DNA from: Prosapia bicincta
Taxonomy: Eukaryota; Arthropoda; Insecta; Hemiptera; Cercopidae
NCBI GenBank assembly: GCA_036971475.1
Contig: JBAIZL010000004.1
Location: 72,300,393-72,364,392, forward strand
Reading direction: 5' to 3'
DNA length: 64,000 nt
The notes under the pieces were generated by a model that saw only the letters and a program-made list of their open reading frames with translations, was not told where the DNA came from and did no database searches. The position numbers were made by a program, and so were the translations under genes. Positions 20,540 through 31,354 of this stretch are shown here, piece by piece. Numbering within the stretch: position 1 is the first letter of the stretch; each line of letters begins with the position of its first letter.

Positions 20540-22380
20540 ATCTGTTCTTGCTAGACTTATGCAACAAAATCATCTATAAGTGCCTAAAGCAATAACTCTT
20601 TTTGGTTATTTATTCCCTAACATTTTTAAGGTATTCTGCAACTGGATTTAATTTCAATGTATTACATACTCTTCAGTAGAACATTATTGTGTCAGACAGA
20701 ATTACTCTTAAAAATTAAAATTACATGTGTAAGGTATGCTAAAAAAAAATTATAATAGAGAATCGGGAAAAGGTTTGATATTGAGAAAAAGAAGTTGAGG
20801 CATTAAATTTAATTTGCTCTTGAGAAAAAAAAAACATAATTGGCTAGCACTTTGCAGGGAAAATATACAATATCCACAATGGGAAAACAATCTTCTAATT
20901 ATATAAAAAATTTCTGAAAGAATGGAAATTACTAAATGTGAATTTAAAGTATGTTTTGGTTATGGTTAAGGCATTTGGTGATTAGTTGGAAAATATGAAT
21001 CATGGGCACTAACAGGGGATGTACTTGCACCTGTCTGGCTGTGGATATCTGTAAATAAACAAACATATTGTAATATATAGCTTTCTGTTTAATGAACAGT
21101 ATTATAAATGTGGTCTATTTAATCCAAAAACTTCAATCTCTTCTTTGCCTGTTGTCCACATTTCCTGCTTAATAGATCAATGAAGCCTACATGTTTGTTC
21201 CCCTCTCCGCTCTTCAAGTTTTAAGATTTATTTTTAAAATTTCATCACAATTGTAAAGCAAGATTAATTAAAATTCGAATTTATTGATTTACCTTTGTTT
21301 TAATGACAGCAAAGTTTACAGAAAATCGGCACAGAATCATGAATAACAAATGGTTTTAAAAGTAATGGAAAATTATTGTAATATTGTTGTACTAAATTGT
21401 GTATTGTAGCATGGTAATTCCTGGAGAACTACTCGTACTTGAAAAATAAGTGTTTAAAAAATAAAGCTATAGTTATATGGCAATTATTACCATAAGTTTT
21501 AACCATTATTATAGTTTGCAACATTTAAAACCACACTATTTTTGTTTAAAATGAGTTTTTGGGTTACATGTAAAAACAAACAAAAATTGAAAGTGGCAGA
21601 GTAACTGTAAACATTTACTAATAATTGTTTTAAACTAAATAAGCAAATATTTTTTTACTTTTATATTTCTGTAGATGAAAATCAGTTTTGTGTAAGGCAT
21701 AAAACAAGTTAACAAGGTTTAACAACCTAATATCTCATTTACATTTTTTATAGTAGCTTTTAAATCACTTATAAATTTATTAACAAACGTTTATTAAATA
21801 AGCTAAATAATTTTTACTGTTATGTTTCTGTAGGTAAAAATCAGTTTTGTGTAGGGCATAAAACAAGTTAACAACCTAATCTCTCAATTACATTTCTTAT
21901 AACAGCTTTAAAATTACTGTTATAAATGCCATTAACAAACATATTTAATATTTAGATAATAGGGTTCAACTCCAAGTAATCATATACAATAATTAAATAT
22001 GTTATAATTTACTAATAGACATATTAGGTGGACAACCCAAACTGGTCTCATTGTGACGGAGTCCGACAACCACAAACACAACTTCTTTGTGTGCAGGTGA
22101 CAATTGGAGAGATCAGCGCTGGAAAACAACATGGGGAAAATAGAACCTTAAAACATTGTGGGCACGATACTGTATAGCGTATCCAACTGAATAGAGATAG
22201 CGGCATAAATCGAGAAAATACTGCAGAAGACTCCAGGTAGAATGCTATAGTGATACCTCGAACAGATCTAGAAATGGCCGGAACAGAGGAAGGGTTTAAT
22301 GGGTATTTACCAGGAGTCCCATATACCTGGTCTGTCAGGCAGACTTGATGGTGTGTAAATGTATTCCAAACTTGACAGTA
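20540..22380. other. AT-rich stretch with one unassigned GC-richer segment
   Basis: The paired segments at 21640-21720 and 21800-21880 share TTTCTGTAG, AAAATCAGTTTTGTGTA and GGCATAAAACAAGTTAACAA: a diverged local duplication of about 170-bp spacing. 22030-22370 is richer in GC and looks like an old element fragment, but all frames have stops and I cannot name it. Confidence 0.35.
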
Positions 22381-22387
22381 AATATAT

Positions 22388-22580
22388 CACTAAACTTTTG
22401 TAAATATTTACGAACTTGCCTATAGTAGCACTTATATTTGTTGAGGACGGCCTGTTTTGGGAGGTATGTCCCATTGTCAACTCCCGAAACGGTCATCCTT
22501 AACAAATATAAGTAAATGCTACTATAGGCAAGTTTGTAAATATTTAGTGAAAACTAATAGCTCACGTGAATTTGGAATCA
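22388..22580. repeat. Family-G palindromic unit, shortened centre
   Basis: CACTAAACTTTTGTAAATAT, GCCTATAGTAGCACTTATAT, GAGGACGGCCTG on the left; CCCGAAACGGTCATCC, AAGTAAATGCTACTATAGGC on the right; border TAGCTCACGTGAATTTGGAA. The right-arm centre has lost stem II, so no complete hammerhead-like fold remains. Confidence 0.75.
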
Positions 22581-22589
22581 ACAAATAAG

Positions 22590-23630
22590 CAAATATATAT
22601 ATATTTGCTTTGTAATATCCTATAAAAGTAACTTTTGTAACAGTTATAAACAAAATGAACTGAAATTACAAAAATTAGTCATTTGAATAACATAGACTGT
22701 CTTAGTAAAAATTTGTTAAAAAGGATAGACTTTATCAAAACTTAAAATTTTCAGTTTCATATATTTATTTTATATAATTCAGTGTATTACTGAATAATTA
22801 AAACCAACACTAAAGTTAACTGGATCTAAAACTTGTTATATTATTAAACCGTTTTAATTCTACAAGGCATTTGAGAGAGTAATCTATTTTGTATTTTGCT
22901 TAAATTTGGACTCAGAAATACTAGTAAAAAATAAAGCTGGGAGTAAATTTGTGAAAGGTAACTCTGTTGTACTTTTAAGTTAATAATAATTTATCTATTG
23001 TCTTTAATAAGTTAAAAATACTTGTACATTTAAATGTTAGTATGTTACATTAGTAAATATGTGCATGCGTTTTTGTTAAAAACTAGTAGCCCAAGTGAAG
23101 AAGGAGTTAAAAATAAGTTTAATATCTTTTAAAAGTAAGTTTCAGGTCTAAACGTCAATTAATATTCAATTAAGATAGCATCATTAACTAATAACGACTT
23201 AAAAGTAGTTACAGTATAAACAAATTGTTATCAGAAATTTGGATTGTCAGCAACAATGGTTGGAGTAAGAACAGCTGACTTGAATTAACATTCTTTTAGT
23301 TGAGTAAACATTACCAAATATTTTATAATTACCTTTTTTGTTATCATTATACAATAAATTAATCTTCATTTCGATTATTTAAAATTTGACAAAATAATAA
23401 TAATGACAAAAGAAGTATTTTGAATACTGTTAACCTTAATTAGACGATATTGCTAAATAATTAGGCTAATGCTTTTAAATGTATAAATTATATTGATAGG
23501 TTTTTTAAATTTATTATTTCCATACCTTGTGTTTATTTCGTGAAATACATTAAAGTTTATCAACTGTGGTTTATCTTAATTCAATCGTTTTTATAAAACA
23601 CACTTTGATAGTAAAAATACAGTAGTTCTT
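22590..23630. other. AT-rich stretch upstream of the QSOX exon
   Basis: No gene. A lone family-G border (AAACTAGTAGCCCAAGTGAA) sits at 23080. Confidence 0.4.
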
Positions 23631-23639
23631 ATTTCCTCC

Positions 23640-23817
23640 ACTTATGCGCTGTTATCACGTTGCCTAATTTTGTCGGCTGTTATTTGCTTCAACTTCAGTG
23701 AAGTGTAGTTTGTTCAGTCGTGTAGTTGGTGTTAGAATGATAATTGTTTGATTATATTGAAATATCGTGACAATATAGTCGAATGTGCATAGGTATAAAA
23801 CGTCTTTATTTTAAACC
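23640..23817 (+). promoter_or_regulatory. Probable promoter and 5' UTR of the QSOX gene
   Basis: Two arthropod-type initiator matches TTCAGT lie at 23694-23699 and 23713-23718 (candidate start sites near 23697 and 23716). There is no TATA box at -30. The segment is richer in CpG than the surrounding DNA. TATAAA at about 23794 is too close to the ATG to be a conventional TATA box. The start codon has A at -3 (AAACCATG), a favourable context. Assignment is positional inference. Confidence 0.45.
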
Positions 23818-24115
23818 ATGCATAGATTTTATTGTTTTGTTTTTATTGTGTTAAACTCACCTCTACTTATTCAAACTATTACAGAATCAAAGCCAATTTC
23901 TCCTGATAGTAAACGTCTCTATCATGATATCGTTTCTGGTCGTGGTTTATACTACGGTTTTGACAAGCTACAAGATTTAAACAATACGAACTTTAAATCT
24001 TTCGTATTTAATAAAAGTTATCCAAAATTTTGGTTTGTGGAATTTTACAATAGTTGGTGTGGTCACTGTCATAGGTTTGCACCAACATGGAAAGCTCTTG
24101 CTGCAAATATTTATG
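23818..24115 (+). CDS. QSOX: First coding exon of a quiescin sulfhydryl oxidase (QSOX)
   Basis: This exon encodes the first 99 residues of a flavin-linked sulfhydryl oxidase, which makes disulfides in secreted proteins and passes electrons to oxygen. Residues 1-22 are a hydrophobic signal peptide, consistent with entry into the secretory pathway. Residues 41-72 match the N-terminus of the first thioredoxin domain (GLYYGFDKLQDL). Residues 73-98 contain the highly conserved FVEFYNSWCGHCHRFAPTWK with the redox CGHC at 81-84. Two potential N-glycosylation sites lie just before it. The exon ends at TATG followed by GTAAGA (donor at 24116), leaving phase 1; reading past it gives KT and a stop, which is intron. 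The remaining thioredoxin, helix-rich and Erv/ALR FAD domains must lie in later exons, none of which I could find. WCGHC also occurs in PDI, but FAPTWKALA favours QSOX. Confidence 0.9.
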
Positions 24116-27100
24116 GTAAGACTTGAAATATACTAATGCAAAATATATTTGGGTCATTGTTTTCTTTTGTTTTATTTATTTATGAGATACTTTATTCATT
24201 TATATTGGCTTATGTAACAATGTTTCTATTCAGTATTAACTAAAAACTAATTACAAGTCTAATAGATTTCTAATTTCTGAAATTTTTACTTTACCTATAC
24301 AGAAAATTTTTTGATGCCTCGAATATTTTGGATCTGTGTTACTGAGTCAGGGACAAGACTCTTGTCTCAGAAGTGTAATTATAGAAAACCCTAAAGATGT
24401 GCAACACAAAAACTTGAAAATTCTCTATTGCAACTTGAGTTTTAGGTTTTAGACAGTAGCCACTTTTAGAAGTTTCCCCTAGGATCAATTAACCATTAAG
24501 AATCAACATCTCTCAACTTTGCCTTTTATTCATATGTGTAGCACATGGCCCTTTTCGTCATACAATCTTGTGAAAGATTTCTCATACAGTATCTAATTTT
24601 CTTTTAATTTTGTTTATCTTAGATTCCATATCTTTGAGTTTTTGCATTTACCTCAAGTATTGAACAAACTCCTGTTTCGCAATAGCTAAGAGGGTTGACC
24701 TGAAGACAGCAAAGGTCATAACTCCATGGCAAATTTTGGTTATGAAAACAAAATTTAGAGATGATATAAAATTAGGGTAAATCTATAGCAAAGTAGCATA
24801 GCGGTTAAAAATCCAGCTTAAATTTGGATGAAAGATAGATTGTATCCTAAAGCATTAAATCAGAAAATCAAACTCTATACAAACAGCAGTTTTATTACAA
24901 CCTCAAAAATAATATACAGATATAAATTTTGTAAATAAATCGAAACAAGGTCAATTTAAACTATTGTATCCAACCTTCAATTTTTGACACTTTATTGCAA
25001 TTGAGATGTAATTGTAAACAGCCTGTATATTTAAAAAATTTAATTTTTGCAGTAATACTAAAACTTACACAAATATTAGCACTATCGTATTTCCTGATTA
25101 TTTAGATTCAGTCTTAATGTTCCGCATGTTAATTGCCATAAACTACTAGGAATGTAAAATATCAATCTCAGAAAGTTTTTGACTAGATATCTATGGAATT
25201 GCCAAAATAAAGCTAACTGCCATTTCAACTACAGTTAGAAGGCCTACTTCATGTCTAGAACTTAATCCTCTTTTTTACAAAAATATTTTAGATTATATGG
25301 TGACTATATACATAGTGGGCATCAGCAGAAATCCAATTTCACGATCTTAAAAATCTCCAATGCAGTTATTGATTAAAGTTTCATGTTTACAAGTGTCTAT
25401 CCACTTGTTTCTACATCATCTTTGGTGGCATTTAAAGTCTTGTAGGCAGTCTAATTGATTACCTAAGATTTAGGCATGCAACCATTGGTCAGGGTATAAG
25501 TTCTGTCATATTTGGAAACTTGCAATAATGTTTCTAAGACTGCCGAGACCAGGTGGATATTTTCTAGGAACTTACTGTAAATATGGTAACTCTACATGTT
25601 CCCTTGTAATTCTAAATGGATTAAAATTAGTAGTAATTGGAGTTAAGTAAAAACGTTTGTTAATTGGTAACCTCTTGTCCATTGACTCTCCAAGGACAAG
25701 CAGGTACAGATACAAAACAATGTGAAAATAATAATGTCTTGAATAATTTGCACAAAACATTATTTGAAGGAGATTGGTCGATAGTCACTGGGACTGAATT
25801 TGTTTTTCCTTGTTTTATAAGTATAATTTACTTTTGACTATCAGCTGGGAAATGCATGTTTCTTAAATAAACTATCGTATATTAAAAAAAGGATTATTTT
25901 TTGTAATGATTTGAAATGCTCAGTTATGGAGTGTATCTTATGAATAGTCCTATAGCAGAATATCTAGAACGGAGAAATGAAACGAGTTTGTTTTAGGAGA
26001 AAAGTGTATTTAAAGTAGAATTGCTAGATGGACTGTCAGTGAAAGATGCTGCCTCCTCCTTGGCTTTGTATGTCCAAAAGTTATAACCATAAGCAAATTT
26101 AGATAAGAGGTTTAAAAAGGATCTACCCAAGACATTTACAATTTCATCATTATTTTTTTACAATATCAGCATGTTGCCTGAGCACTTTACTTGTTATCTG
26201 ATAGAGAATTGAAGTATCACAAATATATCTTATTTTTTTCTATACAAGATATGTTAAGTTGTCATCAACACATCCTAAAAATCCACTGTAGTTTCAAAGA
26301 ATTTTATATTTGTTTGGGTTTTTGTTTGACAGTAGCCTAACCTTTAAAGCTCTTCACCTTAAACAGAGAACATCTTTGTATCCACTATTTCAGCACAGAA
26401 CTGGGCTACCACTCTAATGTTGTGATAAGATTTAGTTTTTATAGTCATCTGACATTAGTTTTAGTGATTGCAGTCCAGAGACTTTTTGATTGCCCCCAAT
26501 ATATAAATATGGAGATCTATTATTTACAACTACATTTTGTAAATCTGCTAATTTATTGAACACATTTTTGCATGCAGTTTATCTTTGTTTATGCAAGAGA
26601 ATTTATTTACAGTAATTTGAGTAAAAAAATTAATTAACAAATATTTATTTTGTAAAAATTTGTAGAATCATATTTTACAGATTGAAGTAGTTATAATGTA
26701 CCTAATTAACCAGGTTGGTATGATAGTGGCTACAACGCTAATTAATTAGAGTTAACAGTAATGACAGATTTTGTTTCTAGTATTGTTATAGCTTATAAAA
26801 TAACTTTTTACTTCTAGTTCAATATATAGTTAATTCAAGTTGTTCATTTTGGCAAGAGTAATCATAGCTAAAATATATCTGTAAAAAATTAGATTATATG
26901 AAGATAAGCAAAGAAGTCATTTTTATGATTCATTAGAAAATAATTTTATATTATCATCAGTGTACAGCAGCCTACATGTTTTGTGTACATAGTGTTTTGT
27001 AATTTATAGTAATTCCATATGAAATGTATATGATTATTATTTTTTACAAAGAAAACTGGCCATCACCCTCAATAAACTCTTTTCAGCTGTTACTTAATAT

Positions 27101-28224
27101 AAACAGAAAAGATTTTCCAAAAATATTTTTTAAAATTAAAATATTGATGTCACATGTTCATTATCATAATGATAAAGTGGTTATTAATTGTACATGTACA
27201 TGAGCAATTAAATGTACATGTGTTACAATTAAATGGTTTCATATAAATTTGCCAAACATAAGAACTTTTTATATATAGCATTAAAAAAATCCATAAATGT
27301 TAGTTATAACCAATTTAAAAAGTGAATGGAGAAATATAAAACTTCAATATGAAATATTTGGAAAAATATCACAACTATGTAGTTTTGAAATACTAACTAT
27401 TTTAAGCAAAAAATTAAGACTTCTAAAATTTTATGTTAAGTCCTAATGAACAAATGTTTTTAAGGACAAACACATTTCAGCACTTCAAAAAAAATATTAA
27501 GTTTAATGAAATCTTATCTCTTAGATGAAGTCTTAGCTCTTGTTTTTTTTTTTAATGTATGGCAGCTGTCTTTTGAAGCCATAAATTATCTTCAGATCCA
27601 ACACAGCATTACACTTTTTTACATTGATTTGATTCCCCCATATACAAACAATTTTTAAGTATAAGCAGGCCCAAAAACTGGACAGTATCTCTGTGGCTAC
27701 ATCATGTGACATGTCATAGACTATTGAAGAGTTTGGTAGTGAGATCAGATCCTGATTATACTACCATGCTTTGATAAAGACCTTATAATATTGGATTATA
27801 CTAAATCCTCATTAATCCTGATCCCATTAATGTGGACTTTACTTAATCTAGGAAGCCGGGTGACAATAGTTTATAAATGTATGTACCATTAAGTAATGTA
27901 TAGTAAGATTGACTCTAGAGCCTCATGTTCTAAGTACAATAGTCTTGTCTCCTCTGCTTGTATAACCAAAAGTCCAAAATGGGCATTTCATATTTAATAA
28001 ATTTTACTATATTTTGTATGAAATAAATTATGGTTTGTATTTAATTTGTTCGGTTTGTAAATTATAAATACACTGTACAAGTTGTTTTTAATATAAAGGG
28101 TGTTGAAACTTTGCAAAAGATGTTTTAAATCCCTATTACAGTTATTTTAATTAATCTGAAGAATCAGAACAATTAGCCTTAAGGTGGGTTCTACTGTGCT
28201 GATATCTATATTAAGCCTGTACAT
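24116..28224 (+). other. Presumed QSOX intron 1, proximal part
   Basis: It begins at the GTAAGA donor. The AT-rich sequence has many short open stretches but none with recognisable motifs. At about 24790, TAGCATAGCGGTTAA resembles a tRNA A box but no convincing B box follows. No second exon was identified. Confidence 0.5.
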
Positions 28225-28374
28225 CAGGGGTTCCCAAACCTTTTGATACCACGCCCCCTCTTCTTGAAATGTAAGCCTCCACGCCACCCTTCGATATGGG
28301 ATATAAGTGGTTTGGAAGTAAAAGTAGTATTTCCATATGGAAATTAATAGTATGGGCATATGAAAAAGAAACAA

Positions 28375-28381
<7 letters not shown>

Positions 28382-28433
<52 letters not shown>

Positions 28434-28467
28434 CCCCCAGGAGAAAAGTCTATTAAGGTTATCATCG

Positions 28468-28510
<43 letters not shown>
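28382..28510. repeat. Two (TA)n tracts with intervening T16-C5
   Basis: (TA)n at 28382-28418 is followed by a T run and CCCCC. A second (TA)n at 28471-28510 abuts the fold-back element at 28516. Confidence 0.95.
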
Positions 28511-28514
<4 letters not shown>

Positions 28515-28515
28515 T

Positions 28516-28770
28516 TAATAAATTAAAAATATTTCAAAAACAAGAATACTTTTAATGAATATATTTATTCAAAGCTTTTCGCCGATTAAATAGTATCAGC
28601 ATCTTCAGGAAAAAAAAATTATCTAATAAAATACTTTTACAAAATTAAATCATATGGACTACAAAGAATCATATGTTTATAAGTATTGCACTTTATGTAA
28701 TCGGCGAAAAGCTTTGAATAAATATATTCATTAAAAGTATTCTTGTTTTTGAAATATTTTTAATTTATTA
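28516..28770. mobile_element. Fold-back element, family H (about 85-bp arms)
   Basis: TAATAAATTAAAAATATTTC, CAAGAATACTTTTAATGAAT and AAAGCTTTTCGCCGATTA on the left are mirrored by TAATCGGCGAAAAGCTTTG and the complement ending at 28770. The left arm carries a complete hammerhead-like motif on the minus strand; the right arm keeps only its 3' half. A deleted relative lies at 31086-31178, and both are followed by ACTATATTACAAGAAA, CATATCACCATATTTA. Confidence 0.8.
28561..28612 (-). ncRNA. Hammerhead-like motif with canonical core, family H
   Basis: Minus-strand order: CTGAAGA (28608 to 28602, a perfect CUGANGA), extra U, stem II GCTGAT/ATCGGC (6 bp with one G-U) around an 8-base loop, GAAA (28580 to 28577), palindrome AGCT, then UU and GAAUAAAU. 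Stem I is short: UUC before the core pairs with GAA after the cleavage position. All conserved core bases of a hammerhead are present apart from the one-base bulge. Activity cannot be judged by eye. Confidence 0.55.
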
Positions 28771-28846
28771 ACTATATTACAAGAAACATATCACCATATT
28801 TATTATATATATATGCTGATACGTATTCCTTCATGGATGGAAAAAT

Positions 28847-29090
28847 ATGATGAATAGTTACTATCTGGAATACATCTGTTCATTATACAGTCCATGAATT
28901 CGCAGTTCCGACATTTCGCTAGAATCTCATCCAGCATTGACGAGGTGAACCCAACAACAGTAGACTCGCTCTTCTACTGTTGTTGGGTTCACCTCGTCAA
29001 TGCTGGATGAGATTCTAGCAAAACGTCGGAACTGCGAATTTATGGACTGCAAAATGAACGGATGTACTCCGGAGAGTAACTATTCATCAT
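28847..29090. mobile_element. Near-perfect 244-bp palindrome
   Basis: Arms 28847-28966 and 28971-29090 begin ATGATGAATAGTTACT and end AGTAACTATTCATCAT, with TGAATTCGCAGTTCCGAC, ATCTCATCCAGCATTGACGA and GGTGAACCCAACAACAGTAG in between. Only scattered mismatches occur (for example TTTCGC against AAAACG, and the ACATCTGTTC border). The GC content is clearly higher than the surroundings. It lies inside the hAT element and is followed at once by (CA)n(TA)n. No ORF. Confidence 0.9.

Positions 29091-29137
<47 letters not shown>
29090..29137. repeat. (CA)n(TA)n microsatellite
   Basis: About 13 CA units run into about 10 TA units, between the 28847 palindrome and the 29144 inverted repeat. Confidence 0.95.
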
Positions 29138-29143
29138 GATAGA

Positions 29144-29350
29144 TTTTTTGGACTAGGAGACTGACAGACTTACCTTGATAATAGTCCACTCATTCTCTCA
29201 TATTTCATTTTGTGTTTTCTCTTTGATTGACAAAGACCACTGTGTGGTTGGAATATATCATTGTTTAAGTGCTTTTATGTGTTTCTATTTCACGACTACA
29301 GAGTGGACTCTTACCAAGGTAAGTCTGTCAGTCTCCTAGTCCAAAAAATT
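29144..29350. mobile_element. Fold-back element, family K (about 47-bp arms)
   Basis: TTTTTTGGACTAGGAGACTG, ACAGACTTACCTTG and AGTCCACTC at the left; GAGTGGACTCTTACCAAGG, TAAGTCTGTCAGTCTCCTAG at the right. The middle of about 110 bp is unique. (TA)n tracts border it on both sides. Confidence 0.85.
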
Positions 29351-29377
29351 TAAATAATCTTTACCAACCAAAACTAA

Positions 29378-29379
<2 letters not shown>

Positions 29380-29416
<37 letters not shown>
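29380..29416. repeat. (TA)n microsatellite at a Penelope-like 3' end
   Basis: A pure TA tract immediately next to the 3' end of the element fragment at 29417. Confidence 0.95.
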
Positions 29417-29418
<2 letters not shown>

Positions 29419-29585
29419 TTGATATTTTACGTTATCCATTGTTTTTCCGTTGCACTGACTTTATGAAGTTAATATATTACTATTGTAAGTAATTTTATCC
29501 ACCATTAAGTGCAATGATTTTACCTTGAGTGATGAGGCGCCTTTCGGTCACTTGACCATTGTCGAATCACTGAAAAACTAATCAG

Positions 29586-29586
<1 letters not shown>
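29417..29586 (-). mobile_element. Penelope-like family 1, 3'-end fragment
   Basis: Minus orientation. TTCTTGATATTTTACG, TATCCATTGTTTTTCCG, CCACCATTAAGTGCAATG and the hammerhead-like segment 29527-29573 are nearly identical to 31247-31405. The copy retains only the 3' UTR and is bounded by (TA)n on both sides (29380-29416 and 29587-29637). Confidence 0.85.
29527..29573 (-). ncRNA. Hammerhead-like motif, family 1 copy
   Basis: Core TCGACAA plus U, stem II GGTCA-AG-TGACC, GAAA, GGCGCC and UC are identical to the 31355 copy. Stem I is reduced to 6 bp (AGTGAT/ATCACT). Confidence 0.5.

Positions 29587-29637
<51 letters not shown>
29587..29637. repeat. (TA)n microsatellite
   Basis: About 25 TA units at the 5'-truncated side of the element fragment 29417-29586. 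Confidence 0.95.
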
Positions 29638-29641
<4 letters not shown>

Positions 29642-29689
29642 ACAATTTATTTATACATACTTTCACAAGAAACATGATATAACATTTTA

Positions 29690-29983
29690 AGTTTTAATTC
29701 GCAATGTAAATTTTAACTGATAAGAATAAAACCTGTTAGTGAGATGGATGAGCTTGAGTTTCAAAAGCAAGCCTATTTTAGGTCGTGTATTAATACAGGC
29801 ACAATGCAAGTCATTGTCAACATCAAGTTTGTTCCTATATTTTATAATTGCAAGAAGTGCAGACAATGTTTTTTTGTACCAGTAGGTGCAAGTAAAATCA
29901 AAGAGCTGCCTGCCTGTGACACTTTTAATTGTTTTATCCAAAATGAAGATCTGTCCATTGTGGCGCTGTTGCCAACATTTCAC
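29690..29983 (-). pseudogene. hAT transposase C-terminal fragment in the 28225-30264 element
   Basis: The minus strand is open for 98 codons. It carries TLSALLAIIKYRNKLDVDND, then TRPKIGLLLKLKLIHLT, matching the end of ZBED5/SCAND3-type hAT transposases (FSALxxIKxKYRNRLDVExDLR, then a P-x-I-x-x-LV segment and a basic tail). The preceding TYW corresponds to the TYLCE segment with the Cys-Glu lost. Its orientation and position inside the hAT termini agree. The catalytic core is absent and substitutions have removed conserved residues, so it is dead. The plus strand is also open here but shows no motif and is taken as a shadow. Confidence 0.6.
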
Positions 29984-30272
29984 AACACTTTTGTACTATA
30001 ATTATTCTCAAGCTGTCATTATACAAAATTTGCACAACCTTTACTTATATTTCTTTTATAAATGCATACATTTAATTTAAATTTTCTGAACATCATGGTG
30101 AATAAAATTACCTACGTCAAAAAAACTGAGGTATAAATTTAGTTTTAAATTTTGATAAATTGTGTGCTTCAATTTTACATTAATAAGAATTTATTTTACT
30201 ATTTTCCAACTGGTCTCTTGCCCCTCCTGCTTGCTTTCACGCCCCTCAAGGGAGGGAACCCATGCTGTATAT

Positions 30273-31037
30273 GCTTAATATGTTTATACTCTTTACAGTA
30301 TCACCCTAATTGCTTGTGGGGAAATACAATATAAATAATACCTTATGAAATTCAGAGAAAAGAATTTTAAAATATTATATGAATTTCTTTTATTAGTCAT
30401 TATTCATGTGACATATTTGTGAAATATTGATTAGTTTATAATGAAATATTTCAATTACATTTTGAACAAAAACAGATTACTTTACTTTATATATCAAGGG
30501 CAAATGTTATTTCTAAATATAACTTTTTCAATGACTTGTAGCTTAGAGTTTTATTTCTTCAGTTGAGATCATTTGATAGGATCTCATCTCAATCCACTGG
30601 GGTGTATAATCTTACACAGTTCACTGTTATACTTGTAAAACGTCTTTTATTTTAAAATATCTCAAGAATGAAAGTAAATACTCTTATTTGTTTCAATTTT
30701 TAATCCACAGACTATATATATTCAGTTCATTGGTATGAAACATAAACGTCTCGATAATTTTATATGTTTGTATGTAATTATGGTTACTGTATGTTGACCT
30801 AGTATGAAATTTCAAAAAGTTAGCAGTTTCAGTTAAGCATAATTTATAAAATGGAGAATTTTATAAAACCTCAAGTTCATATGTAGGTAACAGATTTTAA
30901 ATTTGTGGGCCCTATATTCAGTATCATGGAAATTTTTCACAGGGGAATGCATCATTTCTAGTTTGAAAACTGCAATGTTTATGATTCTTTAAAAACAAAT
31001 TGATATTATTCAAGGCCTTCATTTGTTGCATTACAAG
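30273..31037. other. AT-rich stretch, no gene seen
   Basis: Nothing recognisable between the hAT element and the (TA)n at 31038. Confidence 0.45.

Positions 31038-31080
<43 letters not shown>
31038..31080. repeat. (TA)n microsatellite
   Basis: A pure TA tract that abuts the deleted family-H fold-back. Confidence 0.95.
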
Positions 31081-31084
<4 letters not shown>

Positions 31085-31085
31085 A

Positions 31086-31178
31086 TATATTTCAAAAACA
31101 AGAATACTTTTAATGAATATATTTTTTCATTAAGAAATATATATTCATTGAAAGTATTCTTGTTTTTGAAATATTTTA
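31086..31178. repeat. Deleted copy of family-H fold-back
   Basis: ATTTCAAAAACAAGAATAC and AATGAATATAT are mirrored within 93 bp. The central part with the hammerhead-like motif is gone, but the outer flank (ACTATATTACAAGAAAACAT) is shared with 28771. Confidence 0.8.
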
Positions 31179-31219
31179 AATTTATTAACTATATTACAAG
31201 AAAACATATCACCATATTT

Positions 31220-31246
31220 AATATATATATATATATATATATATAT
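31220..31246. repeat. (TA)n microsatellite at a Penelope-like 3' end
   Basis: A TA tract directly next to the 3' terminus of the element starting at 31247. Confidence 0.95.
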
Positions 31247-31354
31247 TCTTGACATTTTACGCTATCCATTGTTTTTCCGTTGCACTGACTTTATGAAGTT
31301 AATATATTACTATTGTAAGTAATTTATCCACCATTAAGTGCAATGATTTTACCT

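Larger units (their letters stand above)
28217..30272 (-). mobile_element. Decayed hAT element carrying nested insertions
   Basis: The left end CAGGGGTTCCCAAACC at 28225 and the right end GGGAGGGAACCCATG ending at 30264 form an imperfect terminal inverted repeat (10 of the first 11 bases match). The flanks are CTGTACAT (28217-28224) and CTGTATAT (30265-30272), a 7/8 match expected for an aged hAT duplication. Inside lie a transposase C-terminal pseudogene on the minus strand and at least four later insertions: fold-backs at 28516, 28847 and 29144, plus a Penelope-like 3' end at 29417. Several long TA tracts are also present. Confidence 0.7.

Noticed and set aside
24785..24850. tRNA-like A box TAGCATAGCGG in the intron
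   Set aside because: No acceptable B box or cloverleaf follows.
28211..28526. ORFs with Tyr-Ile runs on both strands
   Set aside because: They are generated by (TA)n tracts; no conserved domain.
29744..30001. Plus-strand 85-residue ORF
   Set aside because: It overlaps the hAT transposase remnant readable on the minus strand and has no motif of its own.
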